Assembly: GCF_000420325.1 (NCBI RefSeq)
Contig: NZ_ATUS01000003.1
Location: 1 to 64,000 of the forward strand
DNA: 64,000 nucleotides
Direction of reading: 5' to 3'
Source: Spongiibacter tropicus DSM 19543
Lineage (GTDB): Bacteria; Pseudomonadota; Gammaproteobacteria; Pseudomonadales; Spongiibacteraceae
The notes under the pieces were generated by a model. It was not told where the DNA came from. It saw only the letters and a program-made list of their open reading frames with translations, and made no database searches. Numbering within the stretch: the stretch's first letter is position 1; each line of letters opens with the position of its first letter. The position numbers and the translations under genes were made by a program. Below are positions 55,196 to 64,000 of this stretch, piece by piece.

Positions 55196-55632
55196 AGGCC
55201 TTCTCCCAGCAAATGACGGAGAACAAACACCGTGACAAAGCCACTGGCCATAAAGGTCAGTGTTGCCACAATGGAACGCATCGACAGGCGGGAAATACCG
55301 CAAACCCCGTGACCAGAGGTACAGCCGGACCCCATCGACGTCCCCACGCCCACAACGAGGCCGGCGACGACCAGCATCGGCGTTGAAAGCACAGGGCGAA
55401 CATCCTCCAGCGCCCCGGTGAGATAGGCGCCCACAAAGCCGCCCAGAAACAGCCCCAGCAAAAACACCAGGCGCCAGTTTCGCTCGCCACCGTGCTCCAG
55501 CGCAGCCCCGGCAACAATGCCGGAAATGCCGGCAATGCGGCCCACGGACCACATCAGCAAGACCGCCGACAGGCCAATCAACACACCGCCAAAGGCGGAG
55601 ATATAAGGGGTAAATTCAGTGGCTTCTACCAT
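55192..55632 (-). CDS. YeeE/YedE-family membrane protein, first half
   Basis: 146 aa from ATG 55632, four membrane helices. GSGCTSGHGVCGISRLS is the signature with two cysteines. Cotranscribed with the gene above through a GTGA overlap. Such pairs occur near sulfur or persulfide genes; none is adjacent here. Confidence 0.87.
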   Translation of the reverse strand: MVEATEFTPYISAFGGVLIGLSAVLLMWSVGRIAGISGIVAGAALEHGGERNWRLVFLLGLFLGGFVGAYLTGALEDVRPVLSTPMLVVAGLVVGVGTSMGSGCTSGHGVCGISRLSMRSIVATLTFMASGFVTVFVLRHLLGEGL

Positions 55633-55746
55633 CGCCAACTCCACTCTCTGCTATACCAATGCGGCGACGCCGCAACTTGGCAAGCAAGATAGCCAGTTGC
55701 CCAGACCTTGGCAACTGGCCGAGCTGCGACATATTCGCGCAGTAGC

Positions 55747-57240
55747 TCAGGCGCGCCGTCCCTGCGGGAGTTCGGCACCGAGGTGATGCTTGGAAAGGTG
55801 GGTCAATTCTTCAGCTTCATATTCTTCGAGAATATCCGCCAGTTTGCGGCTGATTTTGGTACTGGTGCGAATCATTTCAATCTTCGGCCAGCTCGCCCTT
55901 TCGCCTTCACGGATAAAGAACCGAAGCTGTTCTTCCGTCAATTCATTGAGCAGCTTTCGGGGGTCGAAAAAGCGATAGCGCGGAATAATATTGATGTCAC
56001 CCGTGTACTCCTGACTCACCACCGCATTGGCCATGTTCGCCATCCGGCGAATCTTGGGCGAGGACTTGAAGTACTTCTGCACCAGCGTATTGCTGACCTT
56101 GTACCACTCTTTCAGGCTGCGCATGGTGAAGTGTCGCAAAGAACTCACCACACCGGCCTGCGACGATTTCGCATCGTGCAGCATCCACAACACAATGGGA
56201 TTGGTCTGGCTGACAATGAAGTGATTAACGCCATAGAGGCGCGCCAGCCGTTTGGCAGGCAAATCATCACTGAATGAACCGTCTATCCAGCGGCGCGTCG
56301 CCAGATAAGGCTGCGGATGCCCATGAACATTCTTCGCCTCCAGCATAACCGGCGGAAACACACCGGGCACCGCACAGGAGGCCAGCACGGCCTTGCGGAT
56401 GTAGACATTGGGTGACGCAATGGCATTCAGCAGGCGTGACGTCTGGTGCACATCAGAGGGAGAAATGGAGATATTGATGTGTCTGCCGGTTTTCTCGTAG
56501 GCCTCCTGGAAGGTCATATCCGGTATCAGCTTGGCAATTTTTTCCTTGAGCATGCGGTGATTGATACGCGGTGTGGCGTTGGACAGGCCGTTATTGACCA
56601 GATCCATTTCCAGCCGCAGCTCATCAATCAATCGCTCGGTATCCAGAAATTCCTTCAGCTCAGCGTCAGAGCGCGTGCCCAGCACTGCGGCAATCAGCGA
56701 GCCGGCACTGGCACCGGAAATCACGTCGGGGAGCAGATCCTGCTCTACCAGCGACTTCACCACACCGACATGGAAGTTGCCAAGAATCGCGCCACCACTC
56801 AGCATCAGCGCCGACTTGCCGTAGCATTTGCTGGCGCGACGGAAAAAATCCAGACGCTCGAGAAAATCGGGGTGATCGCTATCCAGCGTACGCAGGTGCT
56901 CCAGCGCATCCACAATCGCGTCGACATAGTCGCCGATCAGGTTTTTCGTCCCGAACTTGGCGCGGGAGTACAACACCGGCTTGCCCATGCCGCCCATATT
57001 GCCGTGAATCCCCTCATTCAGGGTGAACAGCAAGCCAATATTGTCGTTGTTTTCACGAAAATACCGCAGGCGCTCCAGTCGAGAGCGAATGGAGGCGTAG
57101 TCATACAAGCTGGTTTTGTCGATTTTCTTCCAATGCGCACGTCCTGATCCACGATCGTGCTCAATGGCAAGGGACTTCCATTCCTCGTAGCTGTTCGCTT
57201 CTTCCAGTTGCTTTTCTAGCTTCTTGATCGTTGACGGCAT
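55747..57240 (-). CDS. DUF3336 patatin-like phospholipase
   Basis: 497 aa. Residues 1-140 are a DUF3336 domain; the patatin fold follows with oxyanion GGAILGNFHVG, nucleophile elbow GASAGS (Ser) and DGSFSDDLP with the second catalytic Asp. Related to the TGL3/SDP1 lipases and thought to hydrolyse lipids. No signal peptide. Member of a marine-type lipid metabolism set. Confidence 0.9.
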   Translation of the reverse strand: MPSTIKKLEKQLEEANSYEEWKSLAIEHDRGSGRAHWKKIDKTSLYDYASIRSRLERLRYFRENNDNIGLLFTLNEGIHGNMGGMGKPVLYSRAKFGTKNLIGDYVDAIVDALEHLRTLDSDHPDFLERLDFFRRASKCYGKSALMLSGGAILGNFHVGVVKSLVEQDLLPDVISGASAGSLIAAVLGTRSDAELKEFLDTERLIDELRLEMDLVNNGLSNATPRINHRMLKEKIAKLIPDMTFQEAYEKTGRHINISISPSDVHQTSRLLNAIASPNVYIRKAVLASCAVPGVFPPVMLEAKNVHGHPQPYLATRRWIDGSFSDDLPAKRLARLYGVNHFIVSQTNPIVLWMLHDAKSSQAGVVSSLRHFTMRSLKEWYKVSNTLVQKYFKSSPKIRRMANMANAVVSQEYTGDINIIPRYRFFDPRKLLNELTEEQLRFFIREGERASWPKIEMIRTSTKISRKLADILEEYEAEELTHLSKHHLGAELPQGRRA

Positions 57241-57373
57241 AATCCTGCAATTCCTAGCGTGGCCGTTTTAGTTGTACCACGTTAACAGTCGCTACTACTC
57301 AGCACCATAGGGATTGTACTCAGTCGGCAGCGATGGCTTAACGGCATGATAACAGAGTCAAGTGATAATGAAA

Positions 57374-58687
57374 TTACCGCGTTTTCAGCGAAAATCGCGG
57401 CATTTTGCTATTCAAAGCCTGCATATTTTCACAGGACCCACAGCGCTGACTGATTCCATCAACCAGTTTCAACAAACTCACAATGTGGTTGCCAACGACA
57501 GGTTTGCCAGTATTCAGCACCGCCACCGAGAGATCGCGTTGCGGATCCGCCCAGCAAAGAATGTTGGAGAATCCCAGATGACCAAAGGCAAACGGGGTAT
57601 GGCGACCGTAAACCCCAACATAGCGCCCCCCCAACATACAACCCGCGCTGTAGCGCATGGGAATGATCAGTGAGCGATCAAATTGTGGCCGCGCGGCTTC
57701 GCGAGTCAGGCGATTCACGGTCAGTGGGGAGAGAATCTGCTTGCCCTGCCACTCGCCCTGTTGTCTGAGCATTTCGAAGAACCGGGACGCTTCCTCAGCC
57801 GTGGCATACAGGTTACCTGAGGGAATTTGCGCGTTGAGAAAGGCTTCGGTGTTGGAGAGTCGTACCACCGAGTCCACATCGGCGCCCAGCACCTTTTCAA
57901 GATGATTGCCAACCGGCCCCACATTAGGCAGACCACTGACATAGTTCTGCGCTGCAACCGCATGGTCTTTGGGATCAAGGCCATAGCGGAAGTAGCGCAT
58001 TCCCATGGGCTTGCGAATCACCTCATCCAGATAGCTGTTCACGTCCTTGCCGGTGCACACGCGAATCAGTTCTGCGAGCACAAAGCCCCCAGTAATCGCG
58101 TGATAGGCCACCACTCGCCCATCTTCGCAGAGTGCTTGCTCTGCGCAAATGCGCCGCAGGGCTTCTTCGGAGTCGAACAGCACTTCCGTCGGCGTGTCAG
58201 CGGCCAATCCAGGCACCCCGGCTCGGTGAGCCAGCAACTGATATATGGTAATACGCGCTTTACCGCCCTGGGCAAACGCGGGAATGTAATGACTGACCGG
58301 ATTCAGCAGATCCAGCAAACCGTCTTCAGCAAGCTTGTGGACCAGTACCGCACTGATTACTTTGGACGCAGAGAACAGGCAAACGGGTGTATCGAGCGCA
58401 GCGCTAACCGGCTGGCCCTCATCTAGACCACCCGAGAACCCAATACTGCGGTGCAATATCTGTTTACCTTTTCTGCGCAGGGAGACGCTGACCATCGGGT
58501 GCATACCGCTGCGGTGAAGCGCCTCTGCATCCTGCCAGATCGCCTCAACGTCCTCTGCACTGACATCGGTTCCAGCGACACTCGCTTCCTTGGGATCGAT
58601 GGTGGCGCTGGCGGCGATATCCAGGCCTCTGGCGGGGTCACGGAAGATTTTCTGGCTGACTGACTTGCAAGTTTTGGCAAACAGCAT
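57374..58687 (-). CDS. Beta-lactamase-fold serine hydrolase
   Basis: 437 aa. The class C/EstB fold motif SASK (SxxK) holds the nucleophile, YHA takes the place of YxN, and HLGFSN stands near the KTG position. No signal peptide, so likely a cytosolic esterase or lipase rather than a resistance enzyme. N-terminal 60 residues unassigned. Follows the patatin gene in the same direction, 133 bases apart. Confidence 0.85.
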   Translation of the reverse strand: MLFAKTCKSVSQKIFRDPARGLDIAASATIDPKEASVAGTDVSAEDVEAIWQDAEALHRSGMHPMVSVSLRRKGKQILHRSIGFSGGLDEGQPVSAALDTPVCLFSASKVISAVLVHKLAEDGLLDLLNPVSHYIPAFAQGGKARITIYQLLAHRAGVPGLAADTPTEVLFDSEEALRRICAEQALCEDGRVVAYHAITGGFVLAELIRVCTGKDVNSYLDEVIRKPMGMRYFRYGLDPKDHAVAAQNYVSGLPNVGPVGNHLEKVLGADVDSVVRLSNTEAFLNAQIPSGNLYATAEEASRFFEMLRQQGEWQGKQILSPLTVNRLTREAARPQFDRSLIIPMRYSAGCMLGGRYVGVYGRHTPFAFGHLGFSNILCWADPQRDLSVAVLNTGKPVVGNHIVSLLKLVDGISQRCGSCENMQALNSKMPRFSLKTR

Positions 58688-58815
58688 GGAGTTCTCTTAT
58701 GGCTGTTCCCGGCGCCGATATCGCTCGGGTTAATGAGTAATAACCCTTTTTATAACATGCCGTCAGAGTGTGAACTAGAGCGCATTCGCTCAGAAAAGCG
58801 CAGAAATGGTCCCGA

Positions 58816-60456
58816 TCAGCTAATTTTCTCTTCGAGGGGAACGGGGCGACCGTGGAGATAGCCCTGCGCGAAATCCACGCCTATTTCGGCAAGGTAATCA
58901 AACACCGTCTGGCGCTCGACGAATTCCGCGATGGTTTTTTTGCCGAGAACATGACTGATGTCGTTAATGGAGCGAACCATCGCCTCGTGCACCGGGTTTT
59001 TATCAATATCGTGCACAAACATGCCGTCAATCTTTACGAAATCGACCGCCAGCTCCTGAAGGTAGCCGAAAGAAGACATACCCGTGCCAAAATCGTCCAG
59101 CGCAAACTGGCCACCGAGCTCATGGACCCGGTCGATAAAACGGCTTACCGCCGAAAAGTTGGTAATCGCGACGGTTTCGGTAATCTCAAAACAGATCAAG
59201 CCGGGGTCAATATGGCTGCGTCGCAGTTGGCGATAAACAAATTCCAGAAAGGACTCTTCACACAGGGACTGCCCGGAGATATTGATCGCAAACAACGGCC
59301 GACTGGCCACGACCTCAGGGTTGCTCTGTAAATAGTCGAATACCGCCTTTACGACCCAGCGGTCGATCTGCGGCATCAGACCAAACCGCTCAGCGGCCGG
59401 CATGAACTGCCCGGGACTCAGCAGCTCGCCCTGATAGCGCATTCGTACCAGCAGTTCGTTGTACTCCCGCGCCGCGCCCTGCTCATCGCACAGCGGCACG
59501 ATGCGCTCCCGCATCAGACAGAATGCGCCGCTGCCCAGTGCATCGTTAATGCGGTGCACCCAGTCCATTTCGTCCTGCAGGCGGCTGAGTTTTTTGTCAT
59601 GAACATCATAAACATGCAAACGCCCACGACCGTTTTCTTTCGCGGAATACATCGCCACATCCGCCTGACTCATCACCGCCTGCCGCTCCTGCGACTGGTC
59701 GTTAATAATCACCACGCCAATACTGATAGAGACACGATGGGCAATACCACTCCAGGTAAAGCTCATGCGTTTGACAGATTTGATCAATCGAGTCGCAATC
59801 GACCGCGCTTCATAGTGGTCAACGTTACTTAGCAAAATGCCAAACTCATCGCCGCCCAGACGGTACAGTAAGTCACCGGCAAACAGCTCGCTTTGCAAAC
59901 AGTCCGCGACGGCTTTTATCAGATTATCGCCGGCACCATGACCACTGGTGTCGTTGATCAGTTTGAACTGATCGATATCGATATACAGCAAGGCATGAGT
60001 ACGCGAGCTGACCGCGGCATCATTAACCAGGTTATCGATGCGACGCTCAAATTCGCGGCGCCCCATGAGAGAAGTCAGCGGATCGAGCGCCTGATCACTG
60101 TCCCCGCTTGCCTCCAGCCCACTCAGCAGCAGGCTGTAACCGACACAATGCCCATCCCCGTCATTGACGGTATTCACCCGTAGGATCAGTTGTTGCTCAC
60201 TGTTGTCGCCCTGACCAGCCTGCAGGCGGATAGCTGCTTCATTGCCCGACGCTGCCAGTGCCGCTACAGCGTCGGCCGTCAACACGACCCCACCTGCGCC
60301 GCGGACAGGCAACGAACACATCGGCGCGTCAATAAGACTGTCGTGATTACAGAAAAGCAGGCGCTCGGCTGCCGAGTTGATGTAGCGAATATGGCCTTTT
60401 ATGTCGACACAGACGACCGCTGAAGGAATTCCGGCCAGCACCCACTCTGCCTGCAT
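58816..60456 (-). CDS. PAS-GGDEF-EAL cyclic-di-GMP protein
   Basis: 546 aa. PAS domain (1-110), GGDEF domain with intact RLGGDEF at 199-205, and EAL domain with ELLVR at 334-338, NISGQ, EITET, DDFGTG, KIDG, EFVE and QGYLHG. Both active sites look complete, so either synthesis or breakdown of c-di-GMP is possible. The RxxD inhibitory site before GGDEF is absent. Cytosolic, 11 bases after the receiver/ATPase gene, so it is the probable output of the kinase module. Confidence 0.9.
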   Translation of the reverse strand: MQAEWVLAGIPSAVVCVDIKGHIRYINSAAERLLFCNHDSLIDAPMCSLPVRGAGGVVLTADAVAALAASGNEAAIRLQAGQGDNSEQQLILRVNTVNDGDGHCVGYSLLLSGLEASGDSDQALDPLTSLMGRREFERRIDNLVNDAAVSSRTHALLYIDIDQFKLINDTSGHGAGDNLIKAVADCLQSELFAGDLLYRLGGDEFGILLSNVDHYEARSIATRLIKSVKRMSFTWSGIAHRVSISIGVVIINDQSQERQAVMSQADVAMYSAKENGRGRLHVYDVHDKKLSRLQDEMDWVHRINDALGSGAFCLMRERIVPLCDEQGAAREYNELLVRMRYQGELLSPGQFMPAAERFGLMPQIDRWVVKAVFDYLQSNPEVVASRPLFAINISGQSLCEESFLEFVYRQLRRSHIDPGLICFEITETVAITNFSAVSRFIDRVHELGGQFALDDFGTGMSSFGYLQELAVDFVKIDGMFVHDIDKNPVHEAMVRSINDISHVLGKKTIAEFVERQTVFDYLAEIGVDFAQGYLHGRPVPLEEKIS

Positions 60457-60467
60457 ATCGACTCCGC

Positions 60468-61652
60468 TTACTCGCTCAGAGGAATAGTGAAGTAGAACGT
60501 TGAGCCCTTACCGAGCTCTGACTCCAGCCAAATTTTGCCGCCGTGCCAGCGCACAATCTTTTCACAGATCGCCAGGCCCACACCGGACTCCTGAGAAACA
60601 CCACCGGAACTGTCTCGGTGAAAAAGATTGAACAAGCCGCTGTGCTCCTCGGGACTGATCCCCACCCCGGTATCAGAAACCGAAAACAGCCAGTTTCGCT
60701 CGTGGGTAACCGCGTTGATATGGATTTCCGGCGCATGGCCCGTGGTAAAGCGAATAGCGTTACCAATGAGATTCTGGAACAGCTGGACCAGCTGCCGTCG
60801 GCAGGCGAGTATGGTTGGCAGCGTTTCACAGAACAGGTTGGCGTGGGTCAGTCGGAATTCCTCTTCCAGATTCACCAACACATCGTGAATCACGGCGTTG
60901 CAATCCACCATTTCCCGACTTTCGTTAAAGCGCCCTACCGACGTTAACGCAACGAGTTTGTTCAAGGCGGACTGCATCGCATAGACATTTTCGCGGAGAT
61001 ACAGCACTTCTTCAGCCAGCGGCTCGGGTAGCGGCGTATCGCCGGGCGCCGCCAACTTGCGAATACTCGCTACCGCCTCATTCAACGGCACCTGCAGATC
61101 TCTGGCGACAAGGTGCGAAACCTGCTCCACCTCGTTAACCAGACCAATGAGCTGATGCCGGCTGCGTGCCAAGGAGATCAAATCCCGGTATGACGACAGC
61201 GCCGTGTAGATTACCGAAAACAGCCGATCCTGAGTCAGTTCCGTTTTCGCCCGGTAATCGTTGATATCGTAGACTTTCAGTACCCGCCGCTCCGGTGCCA
61301 GTCCCGGCTGGCCGGTGCGAAGAATGATGCGGACAAAGTGATTGCCCACCTCCTGGCGGATGTATTGCGCCACATCAAGACCGGCATTGTCGGTCTCCAT
61401 AACGACGTCGAGCAGAATAATCGCGATATCGGGGTTGTCGCGGATCAGCTCTTTCGCCTCCGATGCGGAGTACGCACTCATAAATTCAAGATGGCGGCCG
61501 CCAAAGCTGAAGTCGTGCAGCGCCAGGCGAGTTACCACGTGGATTTCTTCCTCATCATCCACAATGAGGACTTTCCACCCTTTGCTCGGCAGTGTGCCAT
61601 CGGCATTAGACGCATGGTCTTTGGCGAGCATCAACTGGTCATCAATCGCCAC
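60468..61652 (-). CDS. Receiver domain fused to HATPase, His box degenerate
   Basis: 394 aa. Receiver domain with phosphoacceptor Asp82 (ILLDVV), Thr113 and Lys136; a linker resembling DUF3369 (YTALSSYRDL); a dimerisation helix in which the expected HDLxxPL reads RDLQVPL, so the phospho-His is Arg184. A His180 lies one turn earlier. The ATPase domain (QNLIGNAIRF, DTGVGI, SGVGLAI) is intact. It may sense phosphorylation without relaying it, or use a different residue. Thirty bases separate it from the kinase gene. Confidence 0.85.
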   Translation of the reverse strand: MAIDDQLMLAKDHASNADGTLPSKGWKVLIVDDEEEIHVVTRLALHDFSFGGRHLEFMSAYSASEAKELIRDNPDIAIILLDVVMETDNAGLDVAQYIRQEVGNHFVRIILRTGQPGLAPERRVLKVYDINDYRAKTELTQDRLFSVIYTALSSYRDLISLARSRHQLIGLVNEVEQVSHLVARDLQVPLNEAVASIRKLAAPGDTPLPEPLAEEVLYLRENVYAMQSALNKLVALTSVGRFNESREMVDCNAVIHDVLVNLEEEFRLTHANLFCETLPTILACRRQLVQLFQNLIGNAIRFTTGHAPEIHINAVTHERNWLFSVSDTGVGISPEEHSGLFNLFHRDSSGGVSQESGVGLAICEKIVRWHGGKIWLESELGKGSTFYFTIPLSE

Positions 61653-61682
61653 GATTTACTCCTCGACATCCATATTCGTTTG

Positions 61683-62912
61683 CTATTCAACCACATCGCG
61701 ACTGCTATCTACTAAAGGCTTTTCACCGCCAAGGTCCGCAGGAAATATCAGCTCCACACATAGCCCCTGGCCCGGCTCACTCTGCAGGGTAATCTCGCCC
61801 TGAAGGCGTTGCGTAGCAAGGTTGTACACGATGTACATCCCCAGACCACTGCCACCAGCCCCCCGCTTCGTGGTGAAAAAAGGATCAAACACACTGTCCA
61901 GGTGTTCCGGGGCCACGCCATCACCGTCATCGCAATAGCGCATACACACCATATCCCCACGGCGCTGAAGCGACAGGGAGAGCGTGCCGGCCACCCCCGA
62001 TGCATACCCATGCATCAATGAATTCATCACCAGATTCGTCAATATCTGGGAAATGGCGCCAGCGTAGCCCCTCACCGCCATATCGCCCTTGCACTCCAGC
62101 GCATAGCTTAGCGAGGTTCCCTTCAACTGAGGGCTCAGACTGCACCAAACCTCTTCAGTATAGGCCTGCAGATCAAAGTGACTCAGGTCATCGGCCGTCT
62201 GATTTACCGCTACCTGCTTAAAGCTATGTACTAATTCTGCCGCGCGTTTCAGGTTGCTCATCAGCAACTGGCAGTATTGTTCGGCACTGTCGAAAAGCCC
62301 GCAGAGCTCCCGGTGACCCAACTCACCTCGCTCGTATTTGTCGCTCACGGTCTGCACGAGTGTCTGCATGGACGAGGCTGCCGTCACCCCGATACCGACC
62401 GGAGTATTAATCTCATGGGCAACCCCCGCCACCAGACTCCCCAGTGACGCCATTCTCTCGCTGCTCTCCATATGCTCTTGCGCAGCACGCAAACGACGCA
62501 GCGCCGCATTCAGCTCTGTGTTACTGATGGCGACTTCACTGACTCGCAACTCCAACTCGTTCTGCGTGGCCATCAGGGCCGCTTCGCGCTCTGCCATAGA
62601 ACGTAACAATCCCTGCAGAGCCCGGGACAAGCCGGTCAAGTCCAGATCTACTGTTTCTGCATGAGATTCAAGCCAGTCACCACGCTCCTCGCTCTGTTCC
62701 AGCAGCCCGACCAGTGCTGACAGCTCGTCGAAAAAGGGGCGGCTGCTCAACCAAAGCAGGCCACAAACCGCAGCAATACACAGAGCCAAGAAAAGGAACT
62801 GAACACTCAGCAACACATTCAGGTTCGCAATCAACCATCCTGCAACGACAGCCACCGCGCCCAGTAGCAGCATATTTTGGCGGAGGGAAAAAGGGGTCTG
62901 GAATCGCAGCAA
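61683..62912 (-). CDS. Membrane sensor histidine kinase
   Basis: 409 aa. Two membrane helices (about 15-31 and 38-56) with almost no periplasmic loop, so sensing is probably within or under the membrane. HAMP-like and coiled-coil segment (80-150), phospho-His166 in AGVAHEINTPVG, and a full HATPase (TNLVMNSLMHG, DDGDGVAPE, GGSGLGMYIV). It is the only gene of the module with a normal His box, so it should phosphorylate Asp82 of the next protein. Confidence 0.93.
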   Translation of the reverse strand: MLRFQTPFSLRQNMLLLGAVAVVAGWLIANLNVLLSVQFLFLALCIAAVCGLLWLSSRPFFDELSALVGLLEQSEERGDWLESHAETVDLDLTGLSRALQGLLRSMAEREAALMATQNELELRVSEVAISNTELNAALRRLRAAQEHMESSERMASLGSLVAGVAHEINTPVGIGVTAASSMQTLVQTVSDKYERGELGHRELCGLFDSAEQYCQLLMSNLKRAAELVHSFKQVAVNQTADDLSHFDLQAYTEEVWCSLSPQLKGTSLSYALECKGDMAVRGYAGAISQILTNLVMNSLMHGYASGVAGTLSLSLQRRGDMVCMRYCDDGDGVAPEHLDSVFDPFFTTKRGAGGSGLGMYIVYNLATQRLQGEITLQSEPGQGLCVELIFPADLGGEKPLVDSSRDVVE

Positions 62913-63076
62913 ATCCTCCCCCTCTCAATAAGCGATGACGATCTTAGGATGGTTTACGGCTGCTATTTACTCAGGCCGCACTCATGTGCCGCAGTAAACC
63001 GCACAGCAGAAAACAGCTGTATCGTGTGTACTACCTACTCCTGCATCACCAACGATTTCGCCTGCCCCAGCCTTGC

Positions 63077-64000
63077 TCAGCGACCCAGCATCAGGTCAAT
63101 ACGCTCATCGTGAAACAGGTCGACCCCCGGTGCCAATAATTCGACATAGCGATCAAAATATAGGAACTGCTTTAACAACATGGTGAATGCGCGAGGAAAT
63201 CGAATACCGTAGTTACGAGCGATATTACCGAGGTCATTCATCAGTCCATTGATACCGTCCCCGCCACGATTCTCCAGTACCTGCGCCGGATCCATGGCAT
63301 TAAGACCATCAAACAAGGCCGCAATATCGCGGGTCAAGGCGTCGATATCCACTGCCTCCCGAGTAATACCTACCGTCACCATGGCTTCGGCCATCATTCG
63401 ATAGTTTTGCTGACTCACCCCAGCAAACAGGCTGAACATGGCCTGCCAGGCTTCCGGCTGAATCCGCCCGACCATGCCAAAATCGATAAAGCCGACCCGG
63501 CCGTCTTTCAGAAGCAGCAAATTACCGCTATGCAAGTCCGCATGAAAGAAAGGACACTGGGTCAAGCTCGCAAACCAGGTATTCAAGGCGTGAAACAGGC
63601 TCTCACCCGGATCAATACCCACGCTGTCAATGACCGCAGTATCCGTCAATGCCGAGCCATAGAGGCGCTCCATCGTCAGCACGCGCGCCGACGATGCCTG
63701 GAGATAGGGTTTAGGCGCGATCACCTGCTGATTGCCACTGGCTGCCAGAAACTCCCTGAACACACGGAGGTTCTCGGCCTCCTTGATGAAATCGCATTCA
63801 TCAATCATCGACTGATACATCTCTGCAACTAGTCCCGCCACTGCATCGCGGTCCATATTCGGTGTAATCAGTTCGACCAGACGCGTCAGCAGATACACGG
63901 TATTCATGTCTGTAGTCAGCACTTCACGCACACCCGGCTTCTGCACCTTGACCACGACATCTTCGCCGCTCGCCAGCCGGGCAGCATGAACCTGCGCGAT
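63077..64000 (-). CDS. ABC1/UbiB-family kinase-like protein, 5' end cut off
   Basis: The reading frame continues beyond the window edge; 307 codons are visible. It enters with SIAQVH-type context (IAQVHAARLASG, VVVKVQKPG with the ATP lysine), then FFHADLHSGNLLLL and VGFIDFGMVGR, the kinase-like catalytic and metal motifs of the ABC1/ADCK family. Members support ubiquinone synthesis or lipid-linked processes. Since ubiG of this genome lies elsewhere, ubiB identity cannot be claimed. Confidence 0.85.
   Translation of the reverse strand: MAQVHAARLASGEDVVVKVQKPGVREVLTTDMNTVYLLTRLVELITPNMDRDAVAGLVAEMYQSMIDECDFIKEAENLRVFREFLAASGNQQVIAPKPYLQASSARVLTMERLYGSALTDTAVIDSVGIDPGESLFHALNTWFASLTQCPFFHADLHSGNLLLLKDGRVGFIDFGMVGRIQPEAWQAMFSLFAGVSQQNYRMMAEAMVTVGITREAVDIDALTRDIAALFDGLNAMDPAQVLENRGGDGINGLMNDLGNIARNYGIRFPRAFTMLLKQFLYFDRYVELLAPGVDLFHDERIDLMLGR

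Noticed and set aside
1..64000. CRISPR arrays or rRNA genes
   Set aside because: No regularly spaced repeats and no rRNA-like sequence were seen on either strand.

Overview
The window is chromosomal DNA of a gammaproteobacterium. The order gyrA-serC-pheA-hisC-tyrA-aroA-cmk-rpsA-ihfB-lapA, with mtaD-ubiG-mupP-yciK diverging from gyrA, is the arrangement known from Pseudomonas. The complete type II secretion operon, the codon use and the accessory proteins fit a marine relative such as the Cellvibrionales/Spongiibacter group. That genus-level placement is inference from memory of gene order and was not searched.

Positions 1-11994 are the right end of an integrated mobile island that ends at the 3' end of a tRNA-Val(GAC) gene. 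From left to right it holds an IS1595-type insertion sequence, a remnant of a prophage-type BRCT gene, a two-gene module (unknown protein plus PIN-domain nuclease), and a promoter covered by three 17-bp operator-like palindromes. A long run of small overlapping phage-type genes follows: a LuxR-type HTH protein, a lytic transglycosylase, zinc-ribbon proteins, a CsrA, an excisionase-like HTH and many unknowns. Next comes a C4-antisense-RNA-like control region, then a RadC-family protein and a KilA-N/KilAC antirepressor, a few small ORFs, a full-length integron-type integrase (IntI) and finally a phage-type tyrosine integrase beside the tRNA. No capsid, portal or terminase gene is visible, and the left end lies outside the window.

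Positions 11995-31143 are core genome: tRNA-Val, uvrB, tRNA-Asn with promoter and terminator, an SLC13 permease, a DHH phosphoesterase, pyrF, lapB, lapA, ihfB, rpsA, cmk, aroA, tyrA, hisC, pheA, serC and gyrA, nearly all on the minus strand. Positions 31425-34912 are the plus-strand operon mtaD-ubiG-mupP-yciK.

Positions 34918-40472 hold an HDOD protein, a class V aminotransferase, an exonuclease/GIY-YIG fusion, an exported glutathione peroxidase-like protein and a DUF3080 lipoprotein. Positions 40469-51453 are one minus-strand type II secretion operon, gspC to gspN, with overlapping reading frames.

Positions 51630-64000 hold a DUF3012 lipoprotein, rubredoxin, an orphan GspC-like PDZ protein, dusC, a DUF2505 protein, a YeeE/YedE pair, a patatin phospholipase and a beta-lactamase-fold hydrolase. 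They end with a three-gene signalling operon (histidine kinase, receiver/ATPase protein lacking the usual His box, and PAS-GGDEF-EAL protein) and a truncated ABC1/UbiB-family kinase. The parts most worth a second look are the island's C4/RadC/antirepressor control region, the solo integron integrase, the PIN module and the signalling operon.
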